From: Perognathus longimembris pacificus
Taxonomy: Eukaryota > Chordata > Mammalia > Rodentia > Heteromyidae
Direction: 5' to 3'
NCBI RefSeq assembly: GCF_023159225.1
Contig: NC_063170.1
Span: forward strand, 61,230,208 to 61,294,207
DNA length: 64,000 bases
Each line of letters starts with the position of its first letter. The first letter of the stretch is position 1. Shown here in pieces: positions 48,481-59,391 of the stretch. The notes beneath the pieces are model-generated. The model was not told where the DNA came from. It ran no database searches and saw nothing but the letters and a program-made list of their open reading frames with translations. Made by a program: the position numbers and the translations under genes.

Positions 48481-49463
48481 ATGTATTTTTGAATCATTAT
48501 ATCAGAATTGATGTCAACTTAATCAGTGAAAGATAGCAGACATTGGTTTTAATGATGAAGTCAATAATAACATTCGTAGGATGGAAAGTTCTACAGCTCA
48601 GTTAAATATACTTCCTAGCAATAGAAAATAATGCTTTATTAAATAGAAACCAGTGAACACGTTAAAGCTCCAAGTGAATTGTAGTGAAAGCAATAAAAGA
48701 TGGATAAATTGGTTTAATTTGGATCACACAAATTTTTTTTAATCAGGAAAAGGAGTAGCTCATGCAACTTCAAATTATGTATGCAAATCAGCTGGATGAA
48801 GCAGATTAATCATTTTCACTTATGTTTTACAAGGTATTTGGAAAATTCTTTTTGCAGATGAAGGGAACACACCATTTCCAATGAAATCTACTTGATATAC
48901 ACAGTGTATGTAGCCAAGTCTCAGCTTGTGTTTCAGATCCAAAACTGGGAGGCGAGATGATTTCACATTGCATTATGCATGTAATGTGTACTCCCAGATT
49001 CGCATTTGCATCCTCCATATGGAGACATGGTTTATCTATTTCTATTTAATTGCAGCCATTGGAAGATTTGTCTTTCCATTTCTATCTCATAAAATTGCTA
49101 TTTTGTAAAGGAATTGAAATGGAACTCTAGCTATTTAGCTTTAACTGAAAATGTCCAGGTCTACATTTTTCCTTCTTTTGTTTTTTTTTTGTATAAACTA
49201 CTGGCACAGTATGAGATATCCTGCAGCTTCAAATCACTCCTCTGGCTTTATATTAAAGGGCATTTTCCTCTTTGAAGATGGATCAGCCCGAAAGAGAATG
49301 AGGCTGCAAATAGACATACACAGAAGCTTGTGATTGACACCTGACTTGATCGTGAAGAGTCCCCTGAGCTGTACTTACTACTATACATCTACAAACGGAT
49401 GAATTATTTGCTGGACTAAGCCAATCCTAAGAGCAAAACTGCCACATTGTGATTTACCCCATC

Positions 49464-49502
49464 ATATATGTATATATATATATATGTATATGTATATGTA
49501 TA
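49464..49502. repeat. (TA)n/(GTATAT)n microsatellite
   Basis: tatatatatat with gtatatgtata units. Confidence 0.92.
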
Positions 49503-49645
49503 TTCAAATTTTCTACAGTACCACTTAGGAAAGTTTTTTTTTTTCACATTTCTGTATAGTTGATTGGCTGATACTAAATCATACACTGTAAGGAGTTTCA
49601 TCAATATTTCCATACTTAGATCATATTTATTTATCCCTTCTGTTC

Positions 49646-49679
<34 letters not shown>

Positions 49680-49687
49680 CACGCACA
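49646..49687. repeat. (GT)n-GC-(CA) alternating tract
   Basis: (GT)n then gcgcgcgtgcacgcacaca, a second purine-pyrimidine alternating tract like that at 5089. Confidence 0.95.
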
Positions 49688-49698
49688 CATTACTGTGC

Positions 49699-49887
49699 CT
49701 TAAGTTCTGGACCTTTTACATGCTAAGCAAAGCTCTCTACCATTTCAGCTCCAAATACAAACCTTTTATTTGAATTTTATTTCTGAGATAGGGTCTTGTA
49801 AACTTTGTAAGGACTGGCCTTGAATTCAAAATTCTCCTGCTCTTGCTCCTGTGAAGCTGGGATTATATGAGTGCACCGCCGACCTTG
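49699..49887 (-). mobile_element. old ID/B1 dimeric SINE
   Basis: Reversed ID-like part (ttctggaccttttacatgct, ctctctaccatttcagctcc) then B1 part (gagatagggtcttgtaaact, gtgaagctgggattatatga). Confidence 0.65.
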
Positions 49888-50032
49888 TTTATCATACTTA
49901 TTTTTCCATGAAATACAGACCAAGTAAACAGGAAACTACATATAATGGATTGAATAGGATAATCTTTACCAAAATTGCATAGTAACTTTCCTAAAACTGT
50001 CATTAATCCCGTGTGTGCGTGTGTGTGTGTGT

Positions 50033-50248
50033 TAGTTCTGGGGCTTGAACTCAGTTCCTGAGTGCTATCTCTTAGCTTCTTTATTTAAGGATGTCATTGC
50101 CACTTGAACCACATCTCTGCTTCTGATGTTTTAGTGATTGATTGGAGATAAGAATCCTGTGAAGTTTGCTGTCTTAGCTGGATTCGAACCCTGATCCTCA
50201 GATTTCAACCTCCTGAGTTGCTAGGATTATAAGTAAGAACCCCTGGCT
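50033..50248 (-). mobile_element. B1-like dimeric SINE with Geo-type right half
   Basis: Reverse-oriented: gttctggggcttgaactcag, linker agtgattgattggagataag, head cctcctgagttgctaggatt. The tail side abuts a (GT)n run at 50011-50032. Confidence 0.8.
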
Positions 50249-51859
50249 CCTTCATGTAATTTATTTCTCATGTATATAACATATTATCCACAAAATGGAC
50301 TAGTTCAATAGCTTATGTCCTTCACCAAATATAGCACATGATGTGGTTATTGACTGAACATTAATTTCTTCTTTTAATTCAACAAACCAAAGTTCTCATT
50401 TTTTTTCTTTTTTTCCATCACCTCATACTGTCCATAAAAAAGGGAAATTTGATTTTATACTATGTCCTAGAGGGAGGCACTTCAATTGTCAAACGCCATT
50501 GCTCCTCACTAGTGAGTAATATACATGTGAAAATGTGAGCAGAGAATTGTTAGATATGTTGAAGAAAAGAAGGATGAGTAAAAATAGATGTGGTGGTTAT
50601 CATGGGTAGCCATTTTGTGACTACTATGGAAACTGATATGTATAGAAAGGAAAAGGGTAGGTAAAGGCAAGAACAAAGAAAGTAAAACAAACCCTAGAGG
50701 AACTGACCAGTAGTGTGATAAGGCACTTTAATGCCAATTTCATTTTGGTCTTCTCACCATTCAAGATGCACAACTATTTGTTATTTATGTAGGGATGCTA
50801 GTACATAGAGCTAAATGAATTCTAATGAAACATCACGAGACTTGGAATATCTTGTGTTTTCTCCTAATGGTCACTTCTGCCCTTAGTGGAAGTGATTTGG
50901 GAGCTGATGCTCAGAAAGAAGAAGCTAAGGCAGACTTTGAGAAAAGGTGGGAACTTTGTACATCAGTGGACCATTCAGCCACATGGAATGAGTTTTGGCT
51001 TCTTGCCAGTCACCACCACTTTTTTCAAATCAGTCTCCAAACCCATGGCTCTCCACATCATGAGACATAGTCTCATTTCCTAAAGCAACCCTTTATCAGA
51101 AAGGGAGAGACACCAGAGAGAAGGATTTGGTTTGCTAAACCATGCCTCCATTTTATTCCTGTCAGATCCTGGACTGGAGCAACATCACAAGTATTAACAT
51201 TGACAAAGGGCATTACTTGCCAACATCAAGTTTAACATGTCCCAGCAATATTTATGTGTACTATACAAGTTTGTATTGCAAACCATTTCATTTCCAGTTT
51301 CTAAATAAACACTCTATAATGCAATTTGCCTTTCACAAAATTGGCAAATTCCCAGCAGTTCTATAATGTTACTAATGATTAGACTAAAATATGTACTCAC
51401 TGAGCTTACATTTTCATGTATTTTACAAGATTTATGCTTTAAAATCATATAGTGAGACTTTCAAAACCATGTGTTCATCAAAAACCTATGGCTTTATTTT
51501 CTCTACATAAAAGGAACTGGAGAAGATATTTTGACAAGAAAAAGATAATCTAATTTTCCTAAAAGCACACTCCAAATAAAGCTAATACTATTATTTTTCC
51601 TTACCAAAAGCACATAAAATAAATGTGATTACAAATTAAAGGTAGAGTACAAATGCAGTTATTGGAAGGGATAGGACTACTCTGAATAGCTTGCCAAGAT
51701 CCTGATTTTATCTGCTTTCTTTAATACAGTGATAAGTATTTTTCCTAATAGATTTTTCTTTTTAATAAAAGTAACAAAGAAAAATAAAATCGCATTTTCG
51801 AGAATAGAGGGAACATAATGAAACATGGTACTTTATTAGCATATAAATCATTTTACGCT

Positions 51860-52068
51860 GTATGCAGGAGGTTCACTCCTGTAATGCTAACCATTCACAA
51901 GGCTGAGATCTGAGGATCATGGTTTGAAGCTAACCCAGGCAGGACAGTCACTGCAACCAAACAAAAAGCCAGAAGTAGACATGTGGCAAATGCGATAGAG
52001 AACCAACATTGAGTGAAAAAGTTAAGGGACAGTGCCCAAGCTCTGAATTCAAGCCCCAATATTTGCAA
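51860..52068 (+). mobile_element. B1-like dimeric SINE with Geo-type right half
   Basis: Head cactcctgtaatgctaacca, gctgagatctgaggatcatg, shortened middle, right half gccagaagtagacatgtggc to attcaagcccc. Confidence 0.78.
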
Positions 52069-52086
52069 TATGTAAAGAAATGAAAA

Positions 52087-52147
52087 AATCAACTAATTAA
52101 CTAATCAACTAATTAAATCAACTAATCAACTAATCAACTAATTAAAT
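52087..52147. repeat. ATCAACTAATTAA-type short tandem repeat
   Basis: About five imperfect units mixing atcaactaatta and aactaatc, immediately after a SINE tail. Confidence 0.85.
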
Positions 52148-52369
52148 CATCCTTTTAAAAGTAAAAGAAATATATTTCAAAAAAAGTTCTTTGTTTACTT
52201 TCTTCTATAATAAAGGTCTATTCCTAGTTAACAAAATAAGAATAAAATTCAGACCAATGAAGTTAAATATTAAGATGATGATGATGTAATCTTCTCTTAA
52301 GCTCCAATACACAACACTTAACAGAGGAGTCAAAGCTACAAGTGCAACTTGCCCAAAGCAAATGCTCAC

Positions 52370-52554
52370 CATAGTAAGTGAGACGGCCCCTGGCCACATT
52401 TTTTCCTCTTGAATTCTCAGCAATACATTCGTAGGAACCCGTATCTTCCTGTTGGAAATTGGGGATTTCAAGCACACCATTGAACTTCCTCAATTTAATT
52501 TTATTTGGAAATGGCATTCCATCACTCCTTCTCCAATTAATCTTAGGTACGGGG
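52370..52554 (-). CDS. CNTN3: CNTN3 exon: second half of Ig domain 3
   Basis: This 185-bp exon reads [40 protein letters not shown], then [20 protein letters not shown]. It carries the Ig-core tryptophan (INWRR), the EDTGSYEC motif with the second Ig3 cysteine, and the [11 protein letters not shown] strand shared with CNTN4. IKLRKF and RLTYY fit CNTN3. Acceptor: TTTTCTTTTTAG. Donor: GTGAGCAT. It ends in G, completed to a GCA alanine codon by the next exon. Together with the two previous exons it finishes the Ig2-Ig3 unit that, in this subfamily, binds PTPRG. Confidence 0.96.
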
Positions 52555-52681
52555 CTAAAAAGAAAATTTTCAAATAGTTTGCTACTCCATGAAAACACTT
52601 CAGATTTAAGAACAACAACAACACACACATAAAGCCTTTCTTAAGTTAAAGCAAAAGGCATAGGTTAAAATACAGATTACT

Positions 52682-52848
52682 AGCCTGGCACTAGTGGCTC
52701 ATCTTTGTAATCCTAGCTATTCAAGAGGCTGAGAGCTGAGGATCAGTGCTTGAAGCCAGCCCAGGCAAGAGAAAGTCTGTTCCTGAGACTCTTAGCTCCA
52801 ATTAACCACCAAAAGCTCAGGAACAGTGCTCAGGCCCTTAACTCAACC
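52682..52848 (+). mobile_element. B1-like dimeric SINE, internally deleted
   Basis: Head and linker are intact (gcctggcactagtggctcat, tagctccaattaaccaccaa) but the sequence then jumps to agctcaggaacagtgctcag: the central part of the right half is missing. Followed by a CA-rich tail. Confidence 0.8.
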
Positions 52849-52950
52849 CCGATTCTGGCGCGCACATACACACATACACACACAAGAATACAAAACAAAA
52901 CTGCAGAATACCTATTACTGATTAGATTTACCTTTATTCTTTCTCTCTCT

Positions 52951-53019
52951 TTTTTTTTCCCGGCCTCTGTAGCCTCTAGGTAGCCAGAATGCTGGGGTTA
53001 TAGGCATGTCACTATTGCC
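52951..53019 (-). mobile_element. B1 fragment
   Basis: Short reversed B1 head: gtagcctctaggtagccaga, atgctggggttataggcatg, after a T-rich run. Confidence 0.5.
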
Positions 53020-53362
53020 ATTCATATAAAAGTCATTAAATTAGTAATTCAGTAAAATAAATGGCACATTTTCTTGAGTAAATTCAAGACTTATGGGGAA
53101 AAAATTAAAAAGGCCTAACACATTATTGGCTTTATTAAAATGCAATCAATGAAGAAGAAAACATGGAAACATATCAATTTAGCTTATGAACAAGGGCAGA
53201 CATAGTAATATTTTCCAAAGCCCTTTAAACATTTCAAGCTACATCATAGATGGGCATTTTTCTACTCTTTGCTTCTAATGGAAAGTAGATTAACAAAAGA
53301 AAGACATCTCTTATATCAACCTAATATGACAGTAAATAGAAGAGAATTTTATAAAAACTTAC

Positions 53363-53465
53363 TTTCCAAGGGCAAAACATTCCAATTTCACAGCAGATCC
53401 TTTAGCTGCAGGAAGAACTTCTGGAAACTGCACTTCTATTTTGGGTTCATATTCACCCATTACCC
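53363..53465 (-). CDS. CNTN3: CNTN3 exon: start of Ig domain 3
   Basis: This 103-bp exon reads [20 protein letters not shown] then [13 protein letters not shown]. It contains the Ig2-Ig3 linker and the first cysteine of Ig3 (KLECF). The linker [11 protein letters not shown] is shared by contactins 3, 4 and 6, so it supports the family rather than the paralogue. Acceptor: CTCAG. Donor: GTAAGTTT, a strong consensus. The exon closes with AA of an Asn codon that the next exon completes (AA|C), giving ALGNPVP. The short exon and split Asn codon agree with the usual contactin Ig3 organisation. Confidence 0.95.
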
Positions 53466-54254
53466 CTGAGAAATCCACAATACAAAGTTGACACTGTCAG
53501 TGTCTCCTTTGGAATCAGCTCATCTTCAATAAAGATTCTTTTGCTTCAGGTTCACTCTACCACTATGAGTGATATGTATACTAACCTGCATCAAGCATGC
53601 AATATTAGTAAACATTCAAGAAGTTTGTATACAGTGATTCATTAGTAATTGTAAGGTCTTTCATGCAGAATGTTCCCATGAAAATGACCTTGCTTTTCAT
53701 TTCATGTAAGATGGGACGTTCTTGAGATTCTGTATTCAATTTGGACATTTCTAGTCAAACTGAAATACACAATGTATTATGACTCCCTGAAATCTCCTAT
53801 GCAACAAAGCTACAGCAAGAAATTTAGTCAATGGGACCTTGATAGCAGAGGCACCAATCTCAAATTTATTAAATGGCTGCATGGAGCCTTAAAAGTGTGA
53901 TAGCAATTGTCAAATTCAATTAGAACTGACTGGAAAGGGATGTTCTGATCTTTGACCACAGCATTGTGCTTCTAAGACATGGCTTAGATCAAATGGCACA
54001 ACGACTTAGATTGGTGAATATGCTTCACTGTGGCCCACAGATTACTTTAAAACACCTATCACAGTGTTGATGAAACACAACTTTCTCTCTCTCTTTCTCT
54101 CTCTTTCTTTCTCTCTGTAATGTTTTCTTTGTTAGTGATGCTTTTTAGTGTATCATGAAATATTCAGAGTTCTGCATTCTCGTGCTAGCAAAAATTAGAA
54201 CAAGTGACATCATGGGCTTTCCAGTCCCAAGAGAACATTTTGAACATATCCTAC
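53466..54254 (-). other. CNTN3: CNTN3 intron between Ig2 and Ig3
   Basis: A 789-bp phase-1 intron (GTAGGA...CTCAG). Unique sequence apart from a CT-rich run at 54082-54117. Confidence 0.9.
54082..54117. repeat. (CT)n/(CTTT)n repeat
   Basis: ctctctctctctttctctct pattern in the intron next to the Ig2 exon. Confidence 0.9.
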
Positions 54255-54458
54255 CATCAGCCCGTAGCACCAGTGGGGTTGGGGACCCCAGGACTCTGGC
54301 ATTGGTCACGGTACTTGTCACCACACATGTGTAATTCCCCACATCGGATGGCTCCACCTTAGCTATGTAGAGGTGTCCCGTTTCTTGAGAGACAAATCTC
54401 CGGCTATCTTCTTCAACAAACGATGGGTACTCATTGAAGATCCAAGCATATGATAGTT
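54255..54458 (-). CDS. CNTN3: CNTN3 exon: second half of Ig domain 2
   Basis: This 204-bp exon reads from [14 protein letters not shown] to [10 protein letters not shown]. It holds the C-terminal cysteine of Ig2 in NYTCVV, which is also an N-glycosylation sequon (NYT), and the preceding DVGNY turn typical of I-set Ig folds. The partner cysteine lies in the upstream exon, outside the window. The stretch [20 protein letters not shown] is what separates CNTN3 from CNTN4 and CNTN6 in my recollection. Acceptor: ATATTTTGTTAG. Donor: GTAGGATA, weaker than most donors in this gene. The exon starts with the last two bases of a GAA codon and ends with the first base of a GGG codon, matching the next exon. 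Ig2 contributes to PTPRG binding in this subfamily. Confidence 0.96.
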
Positions 54459-55160
54459 CTAACAAAATATTGGACAGAAATAAAGACCACGATTAAACCA
54501 AGTTTTCCATTGTGGGTTGGCAATATATAAAGTTACCTTCATTTTAAGGAATGCTGAGTATCTTGTTACCAGTTGTGTAGAGAGACAGCATTTGGGAGGA
54601 AATGGTGCTGGGAAATGACCTGCCAGCATTGTTTACTGTTAGGAGGGTCACTGGCCAGCTGGAAGCCATTGTATTATTTCTCCACTTTATTGCTCCTTGA
54701 CTCTATTTTGATAAAATTACATTATTTTACACAATTTTTTTACACTAATCTTATTTCATTGGTTAAAAGCTATGAAATTTCCAAAAGGACTTTTGGAAAA
54801 CATGAATGAATATCCACTTCAAGTACATTTGAGTCCTAACTCCAATGGTGAAAGAATTCTGTTGGGGAGAACGTAGTAAAAATGTAAAAATCACCATGAG
54901 ATACTGTGTCAGGTTTGCATAAGAGTTGCTGTGAATTTCAGAGTAGCGAGAGCTGGCATTCCTTCATTACAGGAAAAATAATTAAAAGAGAAGAAAGCAA
55001 ACGTGAAGTTAATTGGGAAATTTAAATAAAATTTTGTGAAAAAGTAGTGTAGTTAGCAAAGTAACTACCCCCAGAATTCCACACCTACTTCTGAAGCTTA
55101 GAAATATGCCACTGATAGGCAAGAGCAATCTGAGGATATGACTGAGATAAGGATGTTGAA

Positions 55161-55372
55161 GTCAGGCATAGAAGCTCACACCTGTAATAGTAACTATTTT
55201 GGAGAGGAGGTTAGAAAGTTCACAGTTCAAGGGCAAGTCATCCTGAAAATTCACAAGACTTTATCTCAACCAATAGCTTACTGCAGAAGTAGGAGCCGTC
55301 ATCCCAGTTACATGTGAATCTAGAATTGCAGTAGACTAAAAGAGACACTGTCTCTCAAAGATAACCTGAGGC
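55161..55372 (+). mobile_element. old B1-like dimeric SINE
   Basis: gtcaggcatagaagctcaca then cctgtaatagtaactatttt, followed by an eroded second half ending gacactgtctctcaaagata. Confidence 0.55.
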
Positions 55373-55395
55373 AAGCTGGTCCTGAATTATCTAGG

Positions 55396-55745
55396 TGGTT
55401 CAAATGTAATACTTTCAGGGATCCTTACAAGAGAATCAAGAAGGCCATGGAGAAAAGGCAATGTGCTGAAGCAGGAGTGGTAGAGAATGATGTTGCTGGT
55501 TTGAAGACTGAGGAAGAGCTATGTATGAAGTATGCCTTGTGGCCTCTAGAAGCCAGAACTCTCAGGGATAGAGCTTTCCCCATGGGACTCACCGTCAGAA
55601 GGAATACAGACAAGCCACTTCATTTTTGCCACAGAGACCAATTTTAGACTTACGATCTCCACAGTTGTTAGGATAATAAATTGTGCTCCTCTAAGTCACT
55701 GAGTCTGTAGAAATCAGTTAATGCAACAGGACATAAGGAATGCAG
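55396..55745 (+). mobile_element. ancient LTR-like repeat
   Basis: gggatccttacaagagaatc, gatgttgctggtttgaagac, ttgtggcctctagaagccag, gttaggataataaattgtgc (aataaa) and ctctaagtcactgagtctgt follow the order of an old mammalian LTR 3' part. Confidence 0.62.
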
Positions 55746-55759
55746 ATGGCCAAGTGGTC

Positions 55760-56050
55760 ATGCAGAGATGATGAAGTGCCTTGCTGTGACTCTGCACGGG
55801 TTAGATATAATCATTAGAGTCTTTATAAGGGCAAAATGGAGATGGAAAGATCAGGGAAAGACGCATGACCACAAAGGCAGAAGTCTGACTGCTGTACTGC
55901 TCAGTGGAGGCTGAGAGACAGAGAAGGTGAAGAGTTTTTAGAAACTGTCATGAGTAGGGAAATGCCAATTCACAATACTTGTTTGTCTGTTAGTCACTAG
56001 GGATCCATGCCAGTCACCTTCTGATCTACATACCACACAATAAGGCTATA
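55760..56050 (+). mobile_element. second LTR-like fragment of the same type
   Basis: tcattagagtctttataagg repeats the rescue point of the preceding copy, followed by gaaagatcagggaaagacgc and a diverged remainder. Possibly a tandem or independent fragment. Confidence 0.4.
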
Positions 56051-56185
56051 TTTATTACTAAAATCACTAAGTTAACCTTAATGTATTTATCATTTTAGTC
56101 ACTAAATGTGTGATTCTTGATTCTAAGAATAATAGGAAATTAGAAGAGATGAAGGTTAAAAGTTGAACCACTGCAACAGCAATAC

Positions 56186-56375
56186 TTACAAGACAATATG
56201 CTGTAAGCCAACTTTACATCTCAGGGGATGGTGGGGAGGGAACCGGGAAGGGGGAAGGTGGGAAAAAATGTAGGAGGAGGTAAAAAGTTTGATAAGAAAT
56301 CTACTCATTGTCTTATGTATGTAACTGTAACCCCTCTGTTCATTACTTTCACCATTAAAAAATGAAAAATTAAAA
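56186..56375 (+). mobile_element. L1 3' end
   Basis: G-rich block at 56223-56260 (ggggatggtggggagggaac), cttatgtatgtaactgtaac, ccctctgttcattactttca and a poly-A end. Confidence 0.75.
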
Positions 56376-56988
56376 AAAAAAACGATCATAGCTACAAACA
56401 ATGGACTACTCCTAATATACTAGGTACAGTGCTAAGTGTAGATAAAATTTCCAAAGAAAGGCGAATGATTTATAGACAAAAGGTACAGCACTAAGCATAC
56501 AACATGGGATTTGGGACTATATCCCAGCCTGTACTTGAGAAGCCCAACACAGAATTAGATTTTAAATCACTCAGTTGTAAGATTGGTAAGACTCTAAGAT
56601 TGGATAGGTTATTGTAATGTATTCCTGAAGAGGTAATCAAACCACAAAAATCCTCACCCCCCAAAAAAATCCCTGATTATTCTTTCATTAGAAACTCAGA
56701 AACTTACAAATGTACAGTAAGGCAATGTAATGTGCACTTAATATATTGTTAAGAGAGGGATGCAGGTTCTTAAATACTTATATTTGCTTATAGATCTACT
56801 CTGAGAAAGAATCATGCACCGTAGCTTGTATGATTTAGGAAAAAGATCTGCACTAACTTTTCAATTACTAGCTACAGGAAAATGTTAAGTCATATAGGAA
56901 GACATATAAGACATCTCTCAGATTGAAAACATTTCAGAATTCTGTGATTAATTACATTCTAAACAAAGTAAAAGAATGCATACTGCAT

Positions 56989-57227
56989 ACAAGTACTGGT
57001 GGCTCTGCTTGCCATGGTAGCTATTCAGTAGAGTGAGATCTGAGGATTACAATTTGAAGCTAGCTCAGGTGGAAAGTCTGTAAGGCTCTTACAGTTAATT
57101 AACCAGCAGAAAGCCAGAAATGGAGCTATGTCTTATATGGTACACAGCACTAGCCTTGAGCAAAAAAGCTTAGTGCCAATGTCTACGTCTTGAGTTCAAT
57201 TCCCAGATTGACACAAGAAAAAAAAAT
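56989..57227 (+). mobile_element. B1-like dimeric SINE with Geo-type right half
   Basis: tactggtggctctgcttgcc, gagatctgaggattacaatt, aattaaccagcagaaagcca, then gaaatggagctatgtcttat and an A-rich tail. Moderately diverged. Confidence 0.8.
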
Positions 57228-58621
57228 CAACAACACATAAACCTCAAACAATTAACAATAAATATAGATATACATATATACATATATAATATGAGAATTT
57301 AAAGTTTATCATAGAAGTCTGTATTTGCTATAAACATTATTTGTATACTACAAAATTATGTATCATAAATACACATACACACATACACATGCAAACCATC
57401 TTTCAGAGATTTTTCAATATCTCTTTTTATACCATGACAAATAGTATTAAAAATTATAATTTTACACACTTGAGCAAAGTAGGCTTTTTGAAACCTTTCA
57501 CAATCTCTTGAGTAAGTCATGAACAAATTATGCCAAAATACCTTGGCCAGTAGGTTTTCTTTGTGAGTTTTTGAAAAATAAGCTTCTCTATTTGGGACTA
57601 TAGAGGGTTTACCAATCAATACCATAAATCTACACAATGAAATACTGATATTCTGCTTTCTCAAAAGAAATACATAAGGAATGATGTCATTCTCCACCCA
57701 TATCCCTTTCCATCTCACTTAAGTATAAAACCAGTAAAATTAACAGAAAATATGTCATTCTGGTATTTACCAGGAAATACATTAATATTCATACTACTGA
57801 CACTGAAGGGCTTATTTCTAGCTCTGTTATAAAATTCTATTATGAAGGATTTTTCATCTTGTACCCAGACATTCTCCAGTAGAAATTTTGTCAAACAAAA
57901 TTGCAGTTAAACAAAATTATAAAAGTAACCTGGATCGTTTCAACTGTGGTGCCAACTGGAAGTCTGACCTACTTTAAAAAAAGAATTATATAAAACTGTG
58001 GGAAGACTTGCTTGAGGTCATTATACATCTGAATCACCAATGCACATGGTTGAGAATTTTGCTTTGGTGGCAGTAGATGGTACTATCTTATCTGAAGGTC
58101 TAATGTATTGTGGGCACTCAGCGATCTAAATCAAAGCAGAAATTGGGGATTATAAAAGGTTCAGAAGAACAAATGGTCAAGTGATTAGGAATAAGAAATT
58201 CATTGAACAAAATAGGAGGCATCAGTTGGTACCCCAAACACTTTAGTGCTTCGGAAATTGTGGCTGTGGATTCAAATACACGTATATATTAGGTCTCCCT
58301 GTGTAGCTTGTAATCATCTGAACATCCTTTCTGATTTAGAGAGTCATTAAGAAGAATAGAGATGCATGAGAGAGAAGGAAAACTGCTATCTCAAACTTCA
58401 GTACTGATTCAAGACCCACTATGTACCTGTAGCATCAAGCTGACGCTTGCTTTATAAACGATGTATCTTGTATCTTGACGCATCATCATGCACACTTATT
58501 ATCACACACACTCAATGACTATTGTGACTACTAGAATAGTGAAGAGCAGCCATGGAAGACTACAAAGTCTATAAATCTGACTACAGTTATATGAAATTTC
58601 TTCTTTGAGGGTGTGGGAAGG

Positions 58622-58840
58622 AGTGATCCTCTGGTTTGGACTCAGGGCCTTGGAGCTGTACCTTAGTTTGGTCAAGGATAACACTCTACTACTTGAGCTA
58701 CAGCTCCACTTCCAGATATTTTTGTATTTAGTTAGAGATAAGAGTCTCTTAGAGTTTCCTTCCCTGGTTGGCTTCAAACTGTGACCTCAAATCTCAGACT
58801 TCTGAGTAGCTAGGATTACACGAGCATTGGTACTCAGCTT
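58622..58840 (-). mobile_element. B1-like dimeric SINE with Geo-type right half
   Basis: Reverse-oriented: ggtttggactcagggccttg, acttgagctacagctccact, linker ttagttagagataagagtct, head cttctgagtagctaggatta. Confidence 0.8.
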
Positions 58841-59216
58841 GAACTTTGTTTTTAATGGAACTCCCCTATTCTGATTACCTGGTTAGATTGCTCTTCACTT
58901 TTACTCTAAAGAACTGACAGCATGAGTAGGTACCACCAGGAGCCATCCTCAATGCTGAGAAAAACAGACTGTCCCTTAAAGGCTTGTGTGGCCAAGAATG
59001 ACCAGCAAAGTGATGGCAGGCACTTCCTGAGCACTTCCTGCTACTAGGCTGTCATGAGAACTAACACAAGGTAGATGGAAACCATGATGCTTTATGATGC
59101 CTGACCAAGTACATGAAGGCCCTTATCCACAGCTTGTTTGTATGTAGACTTGCTGGTGGTTGAGGAGACAGGAAGAAGTCCAAATGGCATCAGTGATATT
59201 TAGCACAGACAATGCT

Positions 59217-59391
59217 ACTTTTTATTATTTATTTATTTTCTTATTTATTTTGCTCAAGGCTAGCACTCTGCCACTTGAGCCACAGTGCCACTTCTGGCCA
59301 TTTTCTATGTATGTGGTGCTGAGGAATCAAACCCAGGGCTTCATGTATATATGAGGCAAGCACTGTTGTCACTAGGCCATATTCCCAGCCC
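59217..59391 (-). mobile_element. IDL-Geo-type SINE lacking part of the right module
   Basis: Begins after a TTTATT-rich tail with tttgctcaaggctagcactc, so about 50 bp of the 3' right module are missing; the left module to ccatattcccagccc is complete. Possible short duplication ctacttt on both sides. Confidence 0.82.

Larger units (their letters stand above)
47986..52369 (-). other. CNTN3: CNTN3 intron between Ig3 and Ig4
   Basis: A 4384-bp phase-1 intron (GTGAGC...TCACAG). It holds an L1 3' end (48262-48480), a TA microsatellite (49464-49500), a GT/GC tract (49646-49687), three SINEs (49699-49887, 50033-50248, 51860-52068) and a short tandem repeat at 52087-52147. Between 50250 and 51860 I see only unique AT-rich sequence. 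Confidence 0.9.
52555..53362 (-). other. CNTN3: CNTN3 intron inside Ig3
   Basis: An 808-bp phase-2 intron (GTAAGT...TTTTAG) splitting Ig3. It carries an internally deleted B1-like dimeric SINE (52682-52848), a CA-rich tail behind it, and a B1 fragment at about 52951-53019. Confidence 0.9.
2145..54458 (-). other. CNTN3: CNTN3 gene, partial: 11 internal exons
   Basis: Contactin-3 is a GPI-anchored neuronal adhesion protein of the immunoglobulin superfamily, with six Ig domains, four fibronectin III domains and a C-terminal GPI signal, acting on axon surfaces in neurite growth and cell recognition. Seen here: eleven exons on the minus strand with correct splice dinucleotides, matching phases and 1641 bp of uninterrupted coding sequence. 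They cover roughly human residues 152 to 698 (numbering recalled, approximate). The Ig domains are each split over two exons, as usual in contactins. Family knowledge: contactins 3 to 6 bind the receptor phosphatase PTPRG through Ig2-Ig3, so the first three exons here carry much of that site. CNTN4 and CNTN6 were considered; several stretches fit CNTN3 only. No stop, frameshift or missing Ig cysteine was seen. Confidence 0.96.

Noticed and set aside
57356..57718. 120-codon minus-strand frame, considered as an upstream CNTN3 exon
   Set aside because: The translation shows none of the contactin Ig1 or Ig2 motifs and no Ig cysteine context.
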